NCBI GenBank assembly: GCA_027310975.1
Contig: DAICZV010000003.1
Coordinates: 1-26,403 of the forward strand
Direction: 5' to 3'
DNA from: a bacterium
Lineage (GTDB): Bacteria > Patescibacteriota > Minisyncoccia > UBA6257 > GWB1-50-10
Length of the DNA stretch: 26,403 bases
Below the pieces are notes generated by a model. The model did not search any database. It saw only the letters and a list, made by a program, of their open reading frames with translations, and was not told where the DNA came from. Shown one piece after another: positions 1-6,454 of the stretch. Both the position numbers and the translations under genes were made by a program. How positions within the stretch are numbered: the first letter of the stretch is position 1; the number at the start of each line of letters is the position of its first letter.

Positions 1-503
1 GTTTTCACCCTGACCTTCGGTGAAACCTTAAGGTCTTTGACGTAAATGCCCTCTCCGGCGTTCGTGAGCGCGCTGAGGTCAACGGAGAATTCGTGCGGCA
101 GGTCGTTCGGCAAGGCCTCTACTTCTATCTCCGCAGTGACCTTAACGAGAACCAGGCCGGTTTTTTCGGCTGGCGCGCTGCCCGTGAAGACCACCGGCAC
201 TTTCGCTTCCAATTTTTCGTCCAGGCGGATGCGATGAAAGTCAACGGCGAGAATGGCGTCCGTCAGATGGTCGTAGATAACGTCCGCGATGATGGTCGGA
301 ATCTTCGCCCCTTTTTCATCCACAAGATTGATGACGGTCGTCTCGCCGGCCTCCTTGAACATCTTTTTAAAATCCTTCGCCGCAACGCTCACGTGTTCGT
401 TCTCCGTTCCATGACCGAAGACCTCGCCGGGGATGAGCCCCGCCTTGCGCAAGTTCTTAGTCCGTTTTCCGAAAACGGTCCGGGTTTGGGTTTTGAGTTC
501 CAT
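1..503 (-). CDS. rplY: 50S ribosomal protein L25 (general stress protein CTC family), C-terminus cut by window edge
   Basis: Read on the minus strand the protein begins MELKTQTRTVFGKRTKNLRK and continues with AGLIPGEVFGHGTENEHV, the usual opening of the L25/CTC family. A 5S-rRNA-binding L25-type beta barrel spans about residues 1-95. A second CTC-type domain follows, with ALPNDLPHEFSVDLSAL near residues 130-146. About 167 codons are visible and the reading frame runs off the window, so the length cannot be judged. The ATG lies 3 nt downstream of the L31 stop codon, so the two genes should be co-transcribed and perhaps translationally coupled. No Shine-Dalgarno is visible before the start (AAAAATAGACC). 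The family binds 5S rRNA in the central protuberance of the large subunit. Identity is clear from the motifs. The symbol rplY is by family; longer CTC forms are also named ctc. Confidence 0.9.
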   Translation of the reverse strand, partial: MELKTQTRTVFGKRTKNLRKAGLIPGEVFGHGTENEHVSVAAKDFKKMFKEAGETTVINLVDEKGAKIPTIIADVIYDHLTDAILAVDFHRIRLDEKLEAKVPVVFTGSAPAEKTGLVLVKVTAEIEVEALPNDLPHEFSVDLSALTNAGEGIYVKDLKVSPKVRVK

Positions 504-506
504 GGT

Positions 507-758
507 CTATTTTTTGTTCTTACCGACGCGCAGCTTTTTCCCTTTGGGTTCGGCCGAGGCCTTTGTGCGGCGGGCTTTAAACCTTTCCACGCGGCCGGCG
601 GTATCAATGAGCTGTTCGCGGCCTGTGTAGAACGGATGGCACTTGGAGCAGATTTCCACCTTTATTTCGGGAACCGTCGCGCCGATGGTAAAAGAGTTCC
701 CGCAGGCGCAGGAAACCTTGGCCTTAGGGTAATATTTAGGATGTATGTCTTTCTTCAT
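507..758 (-). CDS. rpmE: 50S ribosomal protein L31, zinc-binding type
   Basis: 83 residues starting [20 protein letters not shown], a classic bacterial L31. Four cysteines (C17, C19, C37, C40) form the C-x-C...C-x-x-C zinc site of the zinc-containing L31 type. [20 protein letters not shown] near residues 41-60 is the second family signature. The C-terminal 20 residues are a Lys/Arg-rich extension. It is first in a two-gene unit with L25. Upstream on the minus strand, TTGCCA and an A/T-rich stretch (TAAAAA) could be a promoter diverging from the 16S promoter, but this is weak. No Shine-Dalgarno precedes the ATG. Confidence 0.96.
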   Translation of the reverse strand: MKKDIHPKYYPKAKVSCACGNSFTIGATVPEIKVEICSKCHPFYTGREQLIDTAGRVERFKARRTKASAEPKGKKLRVGKNKK

Positions 759-825
759 ACGAGTACTGCGATTTTTACATATAAAGCCTGGCTTGGCAAG
801 TGCCGCGACCGGTCCCGCGACGCTG

Positions 826-853
826 TTGACATTAAACCTTCCTTTTGTATACT
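826..853 (+). promoter_or_regulatory. 16S rRNA promoter
   Basis: TTGACA (826-831) and TATACT (848-853) are separated by 16 nt, a near-consensus housekeeping sigma promoter. It lies about 165 nt upstream of the 16S 5' end and points into it. It would start transcription near 860 and so includes the left arm of the processing stem at 947-970. Confidence 0.8.
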
Positions 854-946
854 TATCCCTGCCGTCAAAAACATCTGTTCATGCGGCGTATCTTAACAAG
901 CTTAAATAACAAACAGTACCAAAGGTCCGTTCCCAAACGGATCTTA

Positions 947-970
947 GTTAAAGATTTTTTTAGTTGTCCC
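947..970 (+). other. Pre-16S processing stem, left arm
   Basis: This 24-nt stretch (GTTAAAGA, seven T, AGTTGTCCC) is complementary to 3699-3722 (GGGGCAACTAAAAAAG, TCTTTAAC) with two G-U pairs. Such long-range stems enclose pre-16S rRNA and are normally cut by RNase III; an rnc gene is in this window. The arm follows a small hairpin (CCGTT/AACGG, 927-940). It sets the outer limits of the pre-16S transcript. Confidence 0.82.
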
Positions 971-977
971 TTTTTTG

Positions 978-1019
978 AACACGGATTTCCGCGGATTTAG
1001 GTCCGCACAGATCTGTGTT
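978..1019 (+). repeat. Palindromic element in 16S leader
   Basis: AACACGGATTT (978-988) is a near-perfect complement of AGATCTGTGTT (1009-1019), with GCGGA/TCCGC nested inside. The word set (GCGGATTT, CCGCGGA, TCCGC) resembles the palindromic insert in gatB at 21392-21472, suggesting members of one dispersed repeat family. It sits between the processing stem and the mature 16S 5' end. Confidence 0.5.
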
Positions 1020-1456
1020 TTCTTAGAGGATTTGATCCTGGTCCAGGATGAACGCTGGCGGCGTGGATAAGGCATGCAAGTCGAACGGTACTGAAGCCGC
1101 AAGGCTGAAGTACAGTGGCGAACGAGTTAGTAACACCCTGGTACGTACCCCGAAGTGGAGCATAGCCAGCCGAAAGGTTGGGTAATTCTCCATGTGATCG
1201 CAAGATCAAAGTCGCAAGACGCTTCGGGATCGGCCTAGGCCCCATCAGCCAGTTGGCGAGGTAATGGCTCACCAAAGCTATGACGGGTAGGGGAGCTGAG
1301 AGGCTGTTCCCCAACGACGAGACTGAGACACGGCTCGTACACCTACGGGTGGCAGCAGTCGAGAATATTCGACAATGGGCGAAAGCCTGATCGAGCGACG
1401 CCGCGTGCAGGATGAAGGCCCTCGGGTCGTAAACTGCTTTTATGTTCTAGAAAGGG

Positions 1457-1736
1457 GTCCCTCCTCGGTATATTGCATTGCGCTTGACGCAGCGAATTTT
1501 GAGACAGATTCGCGATGCGAAGAACGAGCGCATCAGCGAAGAGCAGATGCGTGAGCGATGAGCAGCAAAGAAGATGGCCAAAATTCGCCCGCCCTTCGGG
1601 AAGCGGATTGAAAAGCCGAATTGCTTTGTTGCTTCTCCTCGGCGTATCGCTTCGGCTGATACGCCTTCGTCGTCGCGTCGCGCACTCGGCTTTTCAATTC
1701 GCTTTCAAGTAGCAATGGAATATAGCGAGGAGGGAC
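1457..1736 (+). other. Expanded 16S helix 17 (V3) insertion with nested hairpins
   Basis: The normal 16S sequence around E. coli 437-497 (about 60 nt) is replaced by about 280 nt. The base is a perfect stem, GTCCCTCCTCG (1457-1467) with CGAGGAGGGAC (1726-1736). It continues as TATATT/AATATA and CATTGC/GCAATG. Inside are further stems. GATTGAAAAGCCGA pairs with TCGGCTTTTCAATTC. GCGAATTTTG pairs with CAAAATTCGC. GGCGTATCGC and GCTGATACGCC close a TTCG loop. There are open frames but no start context or protein motif, so I read it as structured RNA: an expansion segment or an RNase III-excised intervening sequence. Confidence 0.8.
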
Positions 1737-2148
1737 TTCCTGATCGGAGCATGAATAAGGAGCGGCAAACTTCGTGCCAGCAGCAGCGGTAATACGAAGG
1801 CTCCAAGCGTTATCCGGATTTATTGGGCGTAAAGGGCGCGTAGGGGGTTTCGTGTGTTTTCGGTTAAATACCGGGGCTTAACCCCGGAACTGCCGGAAAA
1901 ACTACGAGACTAGAGGGTGTTAGAGGTCTGTGGAACGCACGGTGTAGGGGTGAAATCCGTTGATATCGTGCGGAACACCAAAGGCGAAGGCAACAGACTG
2001 GGACACTCCTGACCCTGAGGCGCGAAAGCGTGGGGAGCAAAAAGGATTAGATACCCTTGTAGTCCACGCCCTAAACGATGCTGACTAGTCGTCTCGAGTA
2101 TCGACCCTCGGGGTGGCGTAGCTAACGCGTTAAGTCAGCCGCCTGGGA

Positions 2149-2180
<32 letters not shown>

Positions 2181-2650
2181 AGACGGGGACTCGCACAAGC
2201 AGTGGAACATGTGGTTTAATTCGACGGTAAACGAGAAACCTCACCAGGGCTTGAAATGTTCAGGAAGTTCGTCCGAAAGGATGGACGTCTCACAAGGACC
2301 TGAGCACAGGTGCTGCATGGTTGCCGTCAGCATGTGCCGTGAGGCGCTCCCTTCAATGGGGTAACATGCGCAACCCTCATCTCGTGTTATACGTGTCACG
2401 AGAGACTGCCGTCTCATAGACGGAGGAAGGTAAGGACGACGTCAAATCAGCATGGCCCTCTGATGCCCTGGGCCACACACATGTTACAATGGGCGGGAAC
2501 AGCGGGTTGCCAAACCGTAAGGTGGAGCTAATCCCTGAAAACCGTCCTCAGTTCAGATTGAGGTCTGCAACTCGACCTCATGAAGTTGGAATTGCTAGTA
2601 ATCGCGGATCATAACGCCGCGGTGAATACGTTCTCGAGTCCTGTACTCAC

Positions 2651-3526
2651 AATAAAAGCGCTTGGCAGGTAATATGGCCAAAGAGTGCAAATCTCTTCCT
2701 TCCGTATCGTCTACGGAAGCGTAGCCGAAGGATAGGTCCGATTCCGCGAGGGTCGGGCTGGAGGATCCGGAGGCAAATTACAGTCCGAATGAATCTGTCT
2801 CCGCCATCTGGCGGAAGACGGAAGGGTAGATCGAGCCATGGATAGGCGGTGAGCATGGCGAAGATCCAAAGAAAACGCCCTGTTCGGAATGCAAGAAACG
2901 GTTAAATTACTGACCCAAGGAGATCTGATGCCGTTACCACAAAGTGGTATAATGTAACTGACGCGGCGTCAGAAGTCAGCTGGAGCGTAGTACTCTGTAT
3001 TTATTGCAGGGGAAGGCCTCCACTCAGTGCAATGTTAAATGCGGACTATATAGTAGGTTTGGTGGATGGCGAAGGCAGTTTTACCTTTCACGTCAAAGAC
3101 CCGGAAACGGGCAGGCGCGTGAAACGGCGCGCCAAAGCCGAACCGAGGTTTTATCTCAAACTGGTTGAGAAAGATAAGGAAGTTCTCGACGGCTTGAAAG
3201 CATACTTCGGTTGCGGGAACGTGTATTTCCAAAAAGATACGCGCCCCAATCACCAAAATTGCTATCGTTACGAGGTTGCTGGCAGGGATGATTTAAGGAA
3301 AACGATAATACCGTTCTTCCTAAAACATCGCCTTCAATTTCCATCAAAGCGGAATGATTTTGAAATATTCCGCAAGTTGATGAAAATGGTAGCCGCCGGC
3401 GTCCATTTAACAGACAGTGGTTTGCGCGAGATGCGCGAGCTGCAAAAGAAAATGCATTGAGCTCGCCGCATACGGGAAATCCGTCCGTGCGGTGGGAACA
3501 TCAACTCTAAGTACATAGAGGATAAT
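2651..3526 (+). mobile_element. 16S rRNA intron encoding a LAGLIDADG protein (class not assigned)
   Basis: 16S homology stops after TGTACTCAC (E. coli C1399) and resumes at CGCCCGTCACACC (C1400), leaving 876 nt with no rRNA similarity. The junction is unique: the exon ends in C and the intervening sequence starts AATAAAAG and ends GGATAAT. It therefore does not match the canonical group I rule (exon U, intron terminal G), unlike the 23S intron. The 3' end has a hairpin with a GAAA-containing loop (about 3465-3498), then a CTCTA/TAGAG hairpin just before the junction. This vaguely recalls group II domains V-VI, but the expected 5' GTGYG is absent. A homing endonuclease ORF fills the middle. 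The site lies in the decoding centre, so excision or bypass is required for function. Confidence 0.85.
3032..3460 (+). CDS. LAGLIDADG homing endonuclease of the 16S intron
   Basis: 142 residues. The N-terminus contains YIVGLVDGEGSF (residues 5-16), a LAGLIDADG motif with its acidic residue in DGEG. Only one motif is present, so it should act as a homodimer, cutting an intronless 16S allele near the insertion site. It may also assist splicing as a maturase. The KDTRPNHQNCYRYEVAGRDD segment near residues 69-88 fits the DNA-binding strands of the fold. The ATG at 3032 is the first in frame and lies just before the motif. It has no Shine-Dalgarno. The ORF is wholly within the intron, leaving about 380 nt of RNA 5' and 66 nt 3' for structure. 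Confidence 0.9.
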   Translation: MLNADYIVGLVDGEGSFTFHVKDPETGRRVKRRAKAEPRFYLKLVEKDKEVLDGLKAYFGCGNVYFQKDTRPNHQNCYRYEVAGRDDLRKTIIPFFLKHRLQFPSKRNDFEIFRKLMKMVAAGVHLTDSGLREMRELQKKMH

Positions 3527-3640
3527 CGCCCGTCACACCAAGGGAGCCGGGAATGCCTGAAGTGCGCTTTACGCGTATCAGGGCAAGCTCGGTGACACGG
3601 GTGAAGTCGTAACAAGGCACGCGTAGCGGAAGCTGTGCGT

Positions 3641-3654
3641 GGATCAATTAAATT
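3641..3654 (+). other. 16S 3' tail lacking the anti-Shine-Dalgarno
   Basis: The sequence following helix 45 is GGATCAATTAAATT. In most bacteria GGATCA is followed directly by CCTCCTT. No CCTCC occurs before the right arm of the processing stem at 3699. A CCTCCTTA string occurs at 3727-3734, outside that stem, and is paired with TAAGGAGG at 3864-3871. Confidence 0.75.
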
Positions 3655-3698
3655 TACTTAGATACTAGGTGTTGGCCGATAAACCTTAAGTCTCGGCT

Positions 3699-3722
3699 GG
3701 GGCAACTAAAAAAGTCTTTAAC
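3699..3722 (+). other. Pre-16S processing stem, right arm
   Basis: Complement of 947-970 (22 Watson-Crick pairs of 24, the other two G-U). It follows a 44-nt spacer (3655-3698) containing TACTAGGTGTTGG, which resembles the helix 26 region of other 16S rRNAs. Its position makes it very likely that mature 16S ends upstream of 3699. Confidence 0.8.
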
Positions 3723-3875
3723 ACACCCTCCTTATATATTCTCTGGCACCGGCTGTCGGCGCGCTCCAGCGGCGCGCCGCAGCACTACACTCTCAGCGAA
3801 AAAAACCCCAGCTCTGCTGGGGCACCGAGCTTTTTTCGCTTCCGAGAGTTGCCATCAAATACATAAGGAGGGTGT
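3723..3875 (+). repeat. Nested-hairpin element, copy 1 (16S 3' flank)
   Basis: An outer inverted repeat pairs ACACCCTCCTTAT at 3723-3735 with ATAAGGAGGGTGT at 3863-3875, extended by TATT/AATA. It encloses a hairpin GCGCGC-TCCAGCG-GCGCGC, then CACTCTC (3788-3794), GCGAAAAAA, a CCCCAG/CTGGGG hairpin, CACCGAGC, TTTTTTCGC and CCGAGAG (3842-3848). The same order of elements with different stem sequences occurs at 24847-25008. The inner CCCCAG hairpin followed by a T run could terminate 16S transcription. Downstream, the AAGGAGGGTG of the right arm sits 5 nt before an ATG (3880) opening only a 14-codon frame, which I do not call as a gene. Confidence 0.7.
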
Positions 3876-3919
3876 TTTTATGATATTTACTTGTTTTTCG
3901 TGTTTTGATGATTTTTTGA

Positions 3920-3925
3920 TATAAT
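3920..3925 (+). promoter_or_regulatory. -10 box of receiver gene (leaderless type)
   Basis: TATAAT ends 7 nt before the ATG at 3933, so the predicted transcript would begin 0-1 nt upstream of the start codon. The upstream ATG at 3924 overlaps the -10 box and so is unlikely to be transcribed. Confidence 0.7.
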
Positions 3926-3932
3926 GACTCAA

Positions 3933-4316
3933 ATGCCGGAAACGCAGGCGAAACAAATACTCCTCGTGGAAGACGAAGCGATGCTCGGCAGCGTGTTGAA
4001 GCAACGCCTGGAAAAGGAGGGTTATGCGGTGAGTTTGGTCCGCGACGGCGGGGAAGCCCTGAGTGCCCTCAAATCCACGAAGCCCGACCTCCTGCTTTTG
4101 GACATCATTCTGCCTAAATATTCCGGGTTTGAGATAATGGAGATGATGAAGAACGATCCGACCATGGCCCAGCCGCCGGTCGTCATTATCTCCAATCTCG
4201 GCCAGGAATCCGACGTCTTGAAGGGTCAGACCCTCGGGGCGGTCGGCTATTTCATAAAAGCCCAGCTTTCGGTGGAGGACCTTATCGGCAAAATAAAAGA
4301 TTTTTTGACCGGGTAA
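3933..4316 (+). CDS. Stand-alone response regulator receiver (CheY-like)
   Basis: About 127 residues, a single REC domain. Visible residues are the acidic pair in LLVEDEAML (around residues 9-17), the phosphoacceptor Asp in PDLLLLDIILP (about residue 53), the Ser/Thr-position residue in VVIISNLGQ, and the conserved Lys in GYFIKAQ. There is no output domain, so it would act by protein contact. It opens the pilus locus directly before three pilin genes, suggesting control of pilus assembly or motility. No histidine kinase is in the window. I chose the ATG at 3933 over 3924 because the latter lies inside the -10 box. Confidence 0.9.
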   Translation: MPETQAKQILLVEDEAMLGSVLKQRLEKEGYAVSLVRDGGEALSALKSTKPDLLLLDIILPKYSGFEIMEMMKNDPTMAQPPVVIISNLGQESDVLKGQTLGAVGYFIKAQLSVEDLIGKIKDFLTG

Positions 4317-4330
4317 AATTATGCACTATT

Positions 4331-4350
4331 TGCGTCCTTTAAAGGACGCA
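4331..4350 (+). promoter_or_regulatory. 20-bp perfect palindrome over the pilin 1 -35 region
   Basis: TGCGTCCTTTAAAGGACGCA reads the same on both strands. It sits 9 nt upstream of the pilin 1 -10 box (TATAAT, 4360-4365), covering the place of the -35 hexamer. It could be an operator for a dimeric regulator or a terminator hairpin for the receiver gene. The lack of a T run favours an operator. Confidence 0.5.
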
Positions 4351-4359
4351 TGGGTGTGC

Positions 4360-4365
4360 TATAAT
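4360..4365 (+). promoter_or_regulatory. -10 box of pilin 1
   Basis: TATAAT, 16 nt before the pilin 1 ATG, giving a leader of about 9-10 nt. Confidence 0.6.
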
Positions 4366-4381
4366 CAGGGAAGTTTAACTT

Positions 4382-5005
4382 ATGCCTATAACAAAAAAAG
4401 GTTTTACCCTCATTGAGCTCTTGGTCGTTATTGCGATTTTGGCGGTTCTCGCCGTCGCGGTCGTCTTGGTCCTTAACCCGGCCGAACTTCTGAAGCAGGG
4501 CCGGGATTCCACTCGCCTTTCCGATATGGCTACTCTGAACAGCGCTCTGTCTCTCTATTATACCGACGTCTTGGGTGCTAATACTTCGGCCTGGCCCTCT
4601 GCCGGCAACTATTGCACGGTGGCCGCTAGTTCCACGGGCGGCTGGGCGGGGTGGTCCACCTGCGCCAATGTCGCGACGACGACTGGTGTGAATAGCACGA
4701 GCCAGACCGTTGGTTGGATACCGATAAACTTCTCGCTCATCTCATCCGGTTCGCCTTTGACCAAGGAACCAGTAGACCCAAATAATAACACCGCCTCCTG
4801 CCGCGGTTCGGGCAGTATCACTAATGCCTCGTGCGGCTATGCCTTCATCGCTTCCAGCACAGCTGGGACGTATAAGCTGGAAACCCTGATGGAAAGCGCC
4901 AAATTCAGCTACGGCGGGTCGTCCGACGTGACGAGTAAGGACAGTGGAGAAAGCACTTCAACTTACGAGATTGGTAGTAACCTGATGTTTACCGGAACTT
5001 ATTAA
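4382..5005 (+). CDS. Type IV major pilin paralogue 1
   Basis: 207 residues with a class III signal sequence: MPITKKG followed by FTLIELLVVIAILAVLAVAV. Prepilin peptidase should cut after G7 and methylate F, with the conserved Glu at +5. The hydrophobic helix continues into ALNP-like NPAELLKQGRDSTRLSDMAT. The C-terminal part (residues 60-207) is Ser/Thr/Gly rich with several cysteines (NYCTVA, STCANV, TASCRG, NASCGY) that could form disulfides in the globular head. It ends YEIGSNLMFTGTY. First of three tandem paralogues with nearly identical N-termini. No prepilin peptidase gene is in the window. Confidence 0.92.
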   Translation: MPITKKGFTLIELLVVIAILAVLAVAVVLVLNPAELLKQGRDSTRLSDMATLNSALSLYYTDVLGANTSAWPSAGNYCTVAASSTGGWAGWSTCANVATTTGVNSTSQTVGWIPINFSLISSGSPLTKEPVDPNNNTASCRGSGSITNASCGYAFIASSTAGTYKLETLMESAKFSYGGSSDVTSKDSGESTSTYEIGSNLMFTGTY

Positions 5006-5010
5006 TAGGT

Positions 5011-5016
5011 TATAAT
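5011..5016 (+). promoter_or_regulatory. -10 box upstream of pilin 2
   Basis: TATAAT immediately downstream of the pilin 1 stop codon. Transcription would start near 5023, giving a leader of about 20 nt to the ATG at 5042 or 43 nt to 5066. Confidence 0.55.
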
Positions 5017-5065
5017 GTCCAAAACAGTCGTCAGTTTGGGAATGGATATAAAGAAGGTAAATAAT

Positions 5066-5644
5066 ATGATTTCAAGCAACAAGCGCGGTTTTACCCTCAT
5101 TGAGCTCCTGGTCGTCATCGCCATCCTGGCGGTTCTTGCCGTCGCGGTCGTCTTGGTCTTGAACCCGGCCGAACTTCTCAAAGAAGGGCGGGATACGACC
5201 CGCATTTCCGACCTTGCAACCTTAAATAGTGCGCTCGCGCTTTACACAGCGGATGTCATTAATGGCGCGTGGTCGGCAACGTCAACGTGTACGGCTTCAA
5301 CGACGGCACCCGGTAGTGGCAGTTGCGGGGTAAGTTCTTCAACGTCGGTCACTGGTAATGGATGGGTTGGAATTAATTTCGGAGCAATTGCTTCCGGTGC
5401 ACCACTCTCCAAAGAGCCGATTGACCCGAATAACACAGCGACGACTTGTAAGAACCCTGGCGGTACATCCACTGTTTGTCAGTATGCCTTCATAGCCTCC
5501 TCAACTTTGGGGGTTTATAAACTTGAGGCGCTTATGGAAAGCGTCAAATTCTCTAGCGGTGCTGGCACGGCTGTCGTCGGGAATGATGGCGGCATTTATT
5601 CCGGTGTTTACGAAATTGGCAGTAACTTGCAACTCACCGACTAG
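5066..5644 (+). CDS. Type IV major pilin paralogue 2
   Basis: 192 residues from the ATG at 5066, giving a short leader MISSNKRG before FTLIELLVVIAILAVLAVAV. Earlier in-frame ATGs exist at 5015 and 5042. The first overlaps a TATAAT box (5011-5016) and is unlikely to be translated. 5066 gives the most typical prepilin leader and has a weak purine-rich AAGAAGG before it. The N-terminal half is nearly identical to paralogues 1 and 3. The variable head contains cysteine pairs (TSTCTA, GSCGV, TTCKNP, TVCQY) and ends YEIGSNLQLTD. Likely a structural subunit or variant of the pilus fibre. Confidence 0.9.
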   Translation: MISSNKRGFTLIELLVVIAILAVLAVAVVLVLNPAELLKEGRDTTRISDLATLNSALALYTADVINGAWSATSTCTASTTAPGSGSCGVSSSTSVTGNGWVGINFGAIASGAPLSKEPIDPNNTATTCKNPGGTSTVCQYAFIASSTLGVYKLEALMESVKFSSGAGTAVVGNDGGIYSGVYEIGSNLQLTD

Positions 5645-5668
5645 ACGTGGAAAAGCTTATCTTGAGTT

Positions 5669-5695
5669 AAACACCCTCCTTTCGGCGGGTGTTTT
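5669..5695 (+). terminator. Hairpin between pilin 2 and pilin 3
   Basis: AAACACCC (5669-5676) pairs with GGGTGTTT (5687-5694), and the 3' arm ends in a short T run. It fits a weak intrinsic terminator after pilin 2. It directly abuts the pilin 3 -10 box. Confidence 0.6.
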
Positions 5696-5697
5696 GG

Positions 5698-5703
5698 TAT
5701 AAT
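5698..5703 (+). promoter_or_regulatory. -10 box of pilin 3 (leaderless type)
   Basis: TATAAT ends 7 nt before the ATG at 5711, which predicts a transcript starting at or within 1 nt of the start codon. Confidence 0.7.
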
Positions 5704-5710
5704 AAAACCA

Positions 5711-6322
5711 ATGAGGAAGGTTAACTCTGGAATTAATTCTGGGAGAGGTTTTACTCTCATTGAGCTTTTGGTCGTTATTGCCATCCTCGCGGTCCTCGCC
5801 GTCGCGGTTGTCTTAGTCCTGAACCCGGCCGAACTTCTCAAAGAAGGGCGGGATACGACACGTCTCTCCGACCTTTCAACTTTAAACAGCGCGCTTGCTC
5901 TTTGGACGGCTAATGTCATCAACACATCTGGGACCGGTGGTTGGCCCACTACGGGCGGTTACTATTGCACGGCTACGACTACCAAGCCGGGCGGCGGGGG
6001 CGGGTGCGCTTATGTCAGCTCAACCATCACGAACGGTAATGGCTGGATACCCATAGATTTCGGCCGAATCGCCTCCGGCGCGCCGCTTTCAAAACTGCCG
6101 GTAGATCCGAACAATGGCGGGACTTGTAAGGGCGTGACGACGACAATTTGCCAGTACGCCTTCGCCGCCTCAACTTCCACCGCCGGCGTTTACGAACTAG
6201 ATGCCCAGATGGAAAGCGTTAAGTTCTACAGCGGCACTGGAACGGAGGTGGTCACGAACGATAAAGATGGCGGGGATGACGGCGCGGTCTACGAAACCGG
6301 GAGTAATCTGACGCTATTCTGA
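5711..6322 (+). CDS. Type IV major pilin paralogue 3
   Basis: 203 residues. The leader MRKVNSGINSGRG is longer than in the other two, followed by the same FTLIELLVVIAILAVLAVAV helix and NPAELLKEGRDTTRLSDLST. The head differs: WPTTGGYYCTATTTKPGGGG, a glycine-rich loop, GGTCKGVTTTICQYAF, and a C-terminus rich in Asp/Gly (DKDGGDDGAVYETGSNLTLF) that might bind Ca2+. It has its own -10 box, so it may be expressed independently of paralogues 1 and 2. Confidence 0.92.
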   Translation: MRKVNSGINSGRGFTLIELLVVIAILAVLAVAVVLVLNPAELLKEGRDTTRLSDLSTLNSALALWTANVINTSGTGGWPTTGGYYCTATTTKPGGGGGCAYVSSTITNGNGWIPIDFGRIASGAPLSKLPVDPNNGGTCKGVTTTICQYAFAASTSTAGVYELDAQMESVKFYSGTGTEVVTNDKDGGDDGAVYETGSNLTLF

Positions 6323-6330
6323 GGGATTTA

Positions 6331-6445
6331 GGTTATACCCTGCACTACAACGAAAGCGCACAGCTGAGTTATTTTGGTTGGCGTTTCTCCAGGCGGACGA
6401 TATAGCTGATAGATAGTGACCAGCGTTGTAGTACGGGGTATAATT
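6331..6445 (+). repeat. Inverted repeat around the pilB promoter
   Basis: 6331-6352 and 6424-6445 are inverted copies: CGTTGTAGT then GGGTATAA is shared, 18 of 22 positions identical and the rest mostly G-U compatible. The right arm contains the pilB -10 box and the left arm contains a matching TATAA on the minus strand. About 70 nt separate the arms. It could form a cruciform or RNA hairpin, or be a symmetric regulatory site. Confidence 0.6.
6439..6444 (+). promoter_or_regulatory. -10 box of pilB
   Basis: TATAAT, 10 nt before the ATG at 6455, predicting a leader of about 4 nt. Confidence 0.6.
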
Positions 6446-6454
6446 AATGGCAGA

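Noticed and set aside
93..896. 267-codon plus-strand open frame over the L25/L31 genes
   Set aside because: It is antisense to two clear ribosomal protein genes, has no recognisable motif and runs through the 16S promoter.
1515..1792. Open frames inside the helix 17 expansion
   Set aside because: The segment is dense in paired stems, has no start signal and gives low-complexity Arg/Ser-rich translations.
2651..3526. Assigning the 16S intron to group II
   Set aside because: A hairpin with GAAA near the 3' end and a terminal AT are suggestive, but the 5' GTGYG and a convincing domain V are missing.
3655..3698. A second 16S fragment (TACTAGGTGTTGG resembling helix 26 of other 16S)
   Set aside because: Only about 13 nt match well, which can be chance; not enough to call a partial rRNA.
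3880..3924. 14-codon ORF with a strong SD after element copy 1
   Set aside because: The SD is explained as the arm of an inverted repeat and the peptide (MIFTCFSCFDDFLI) has no family; coding is unproven.
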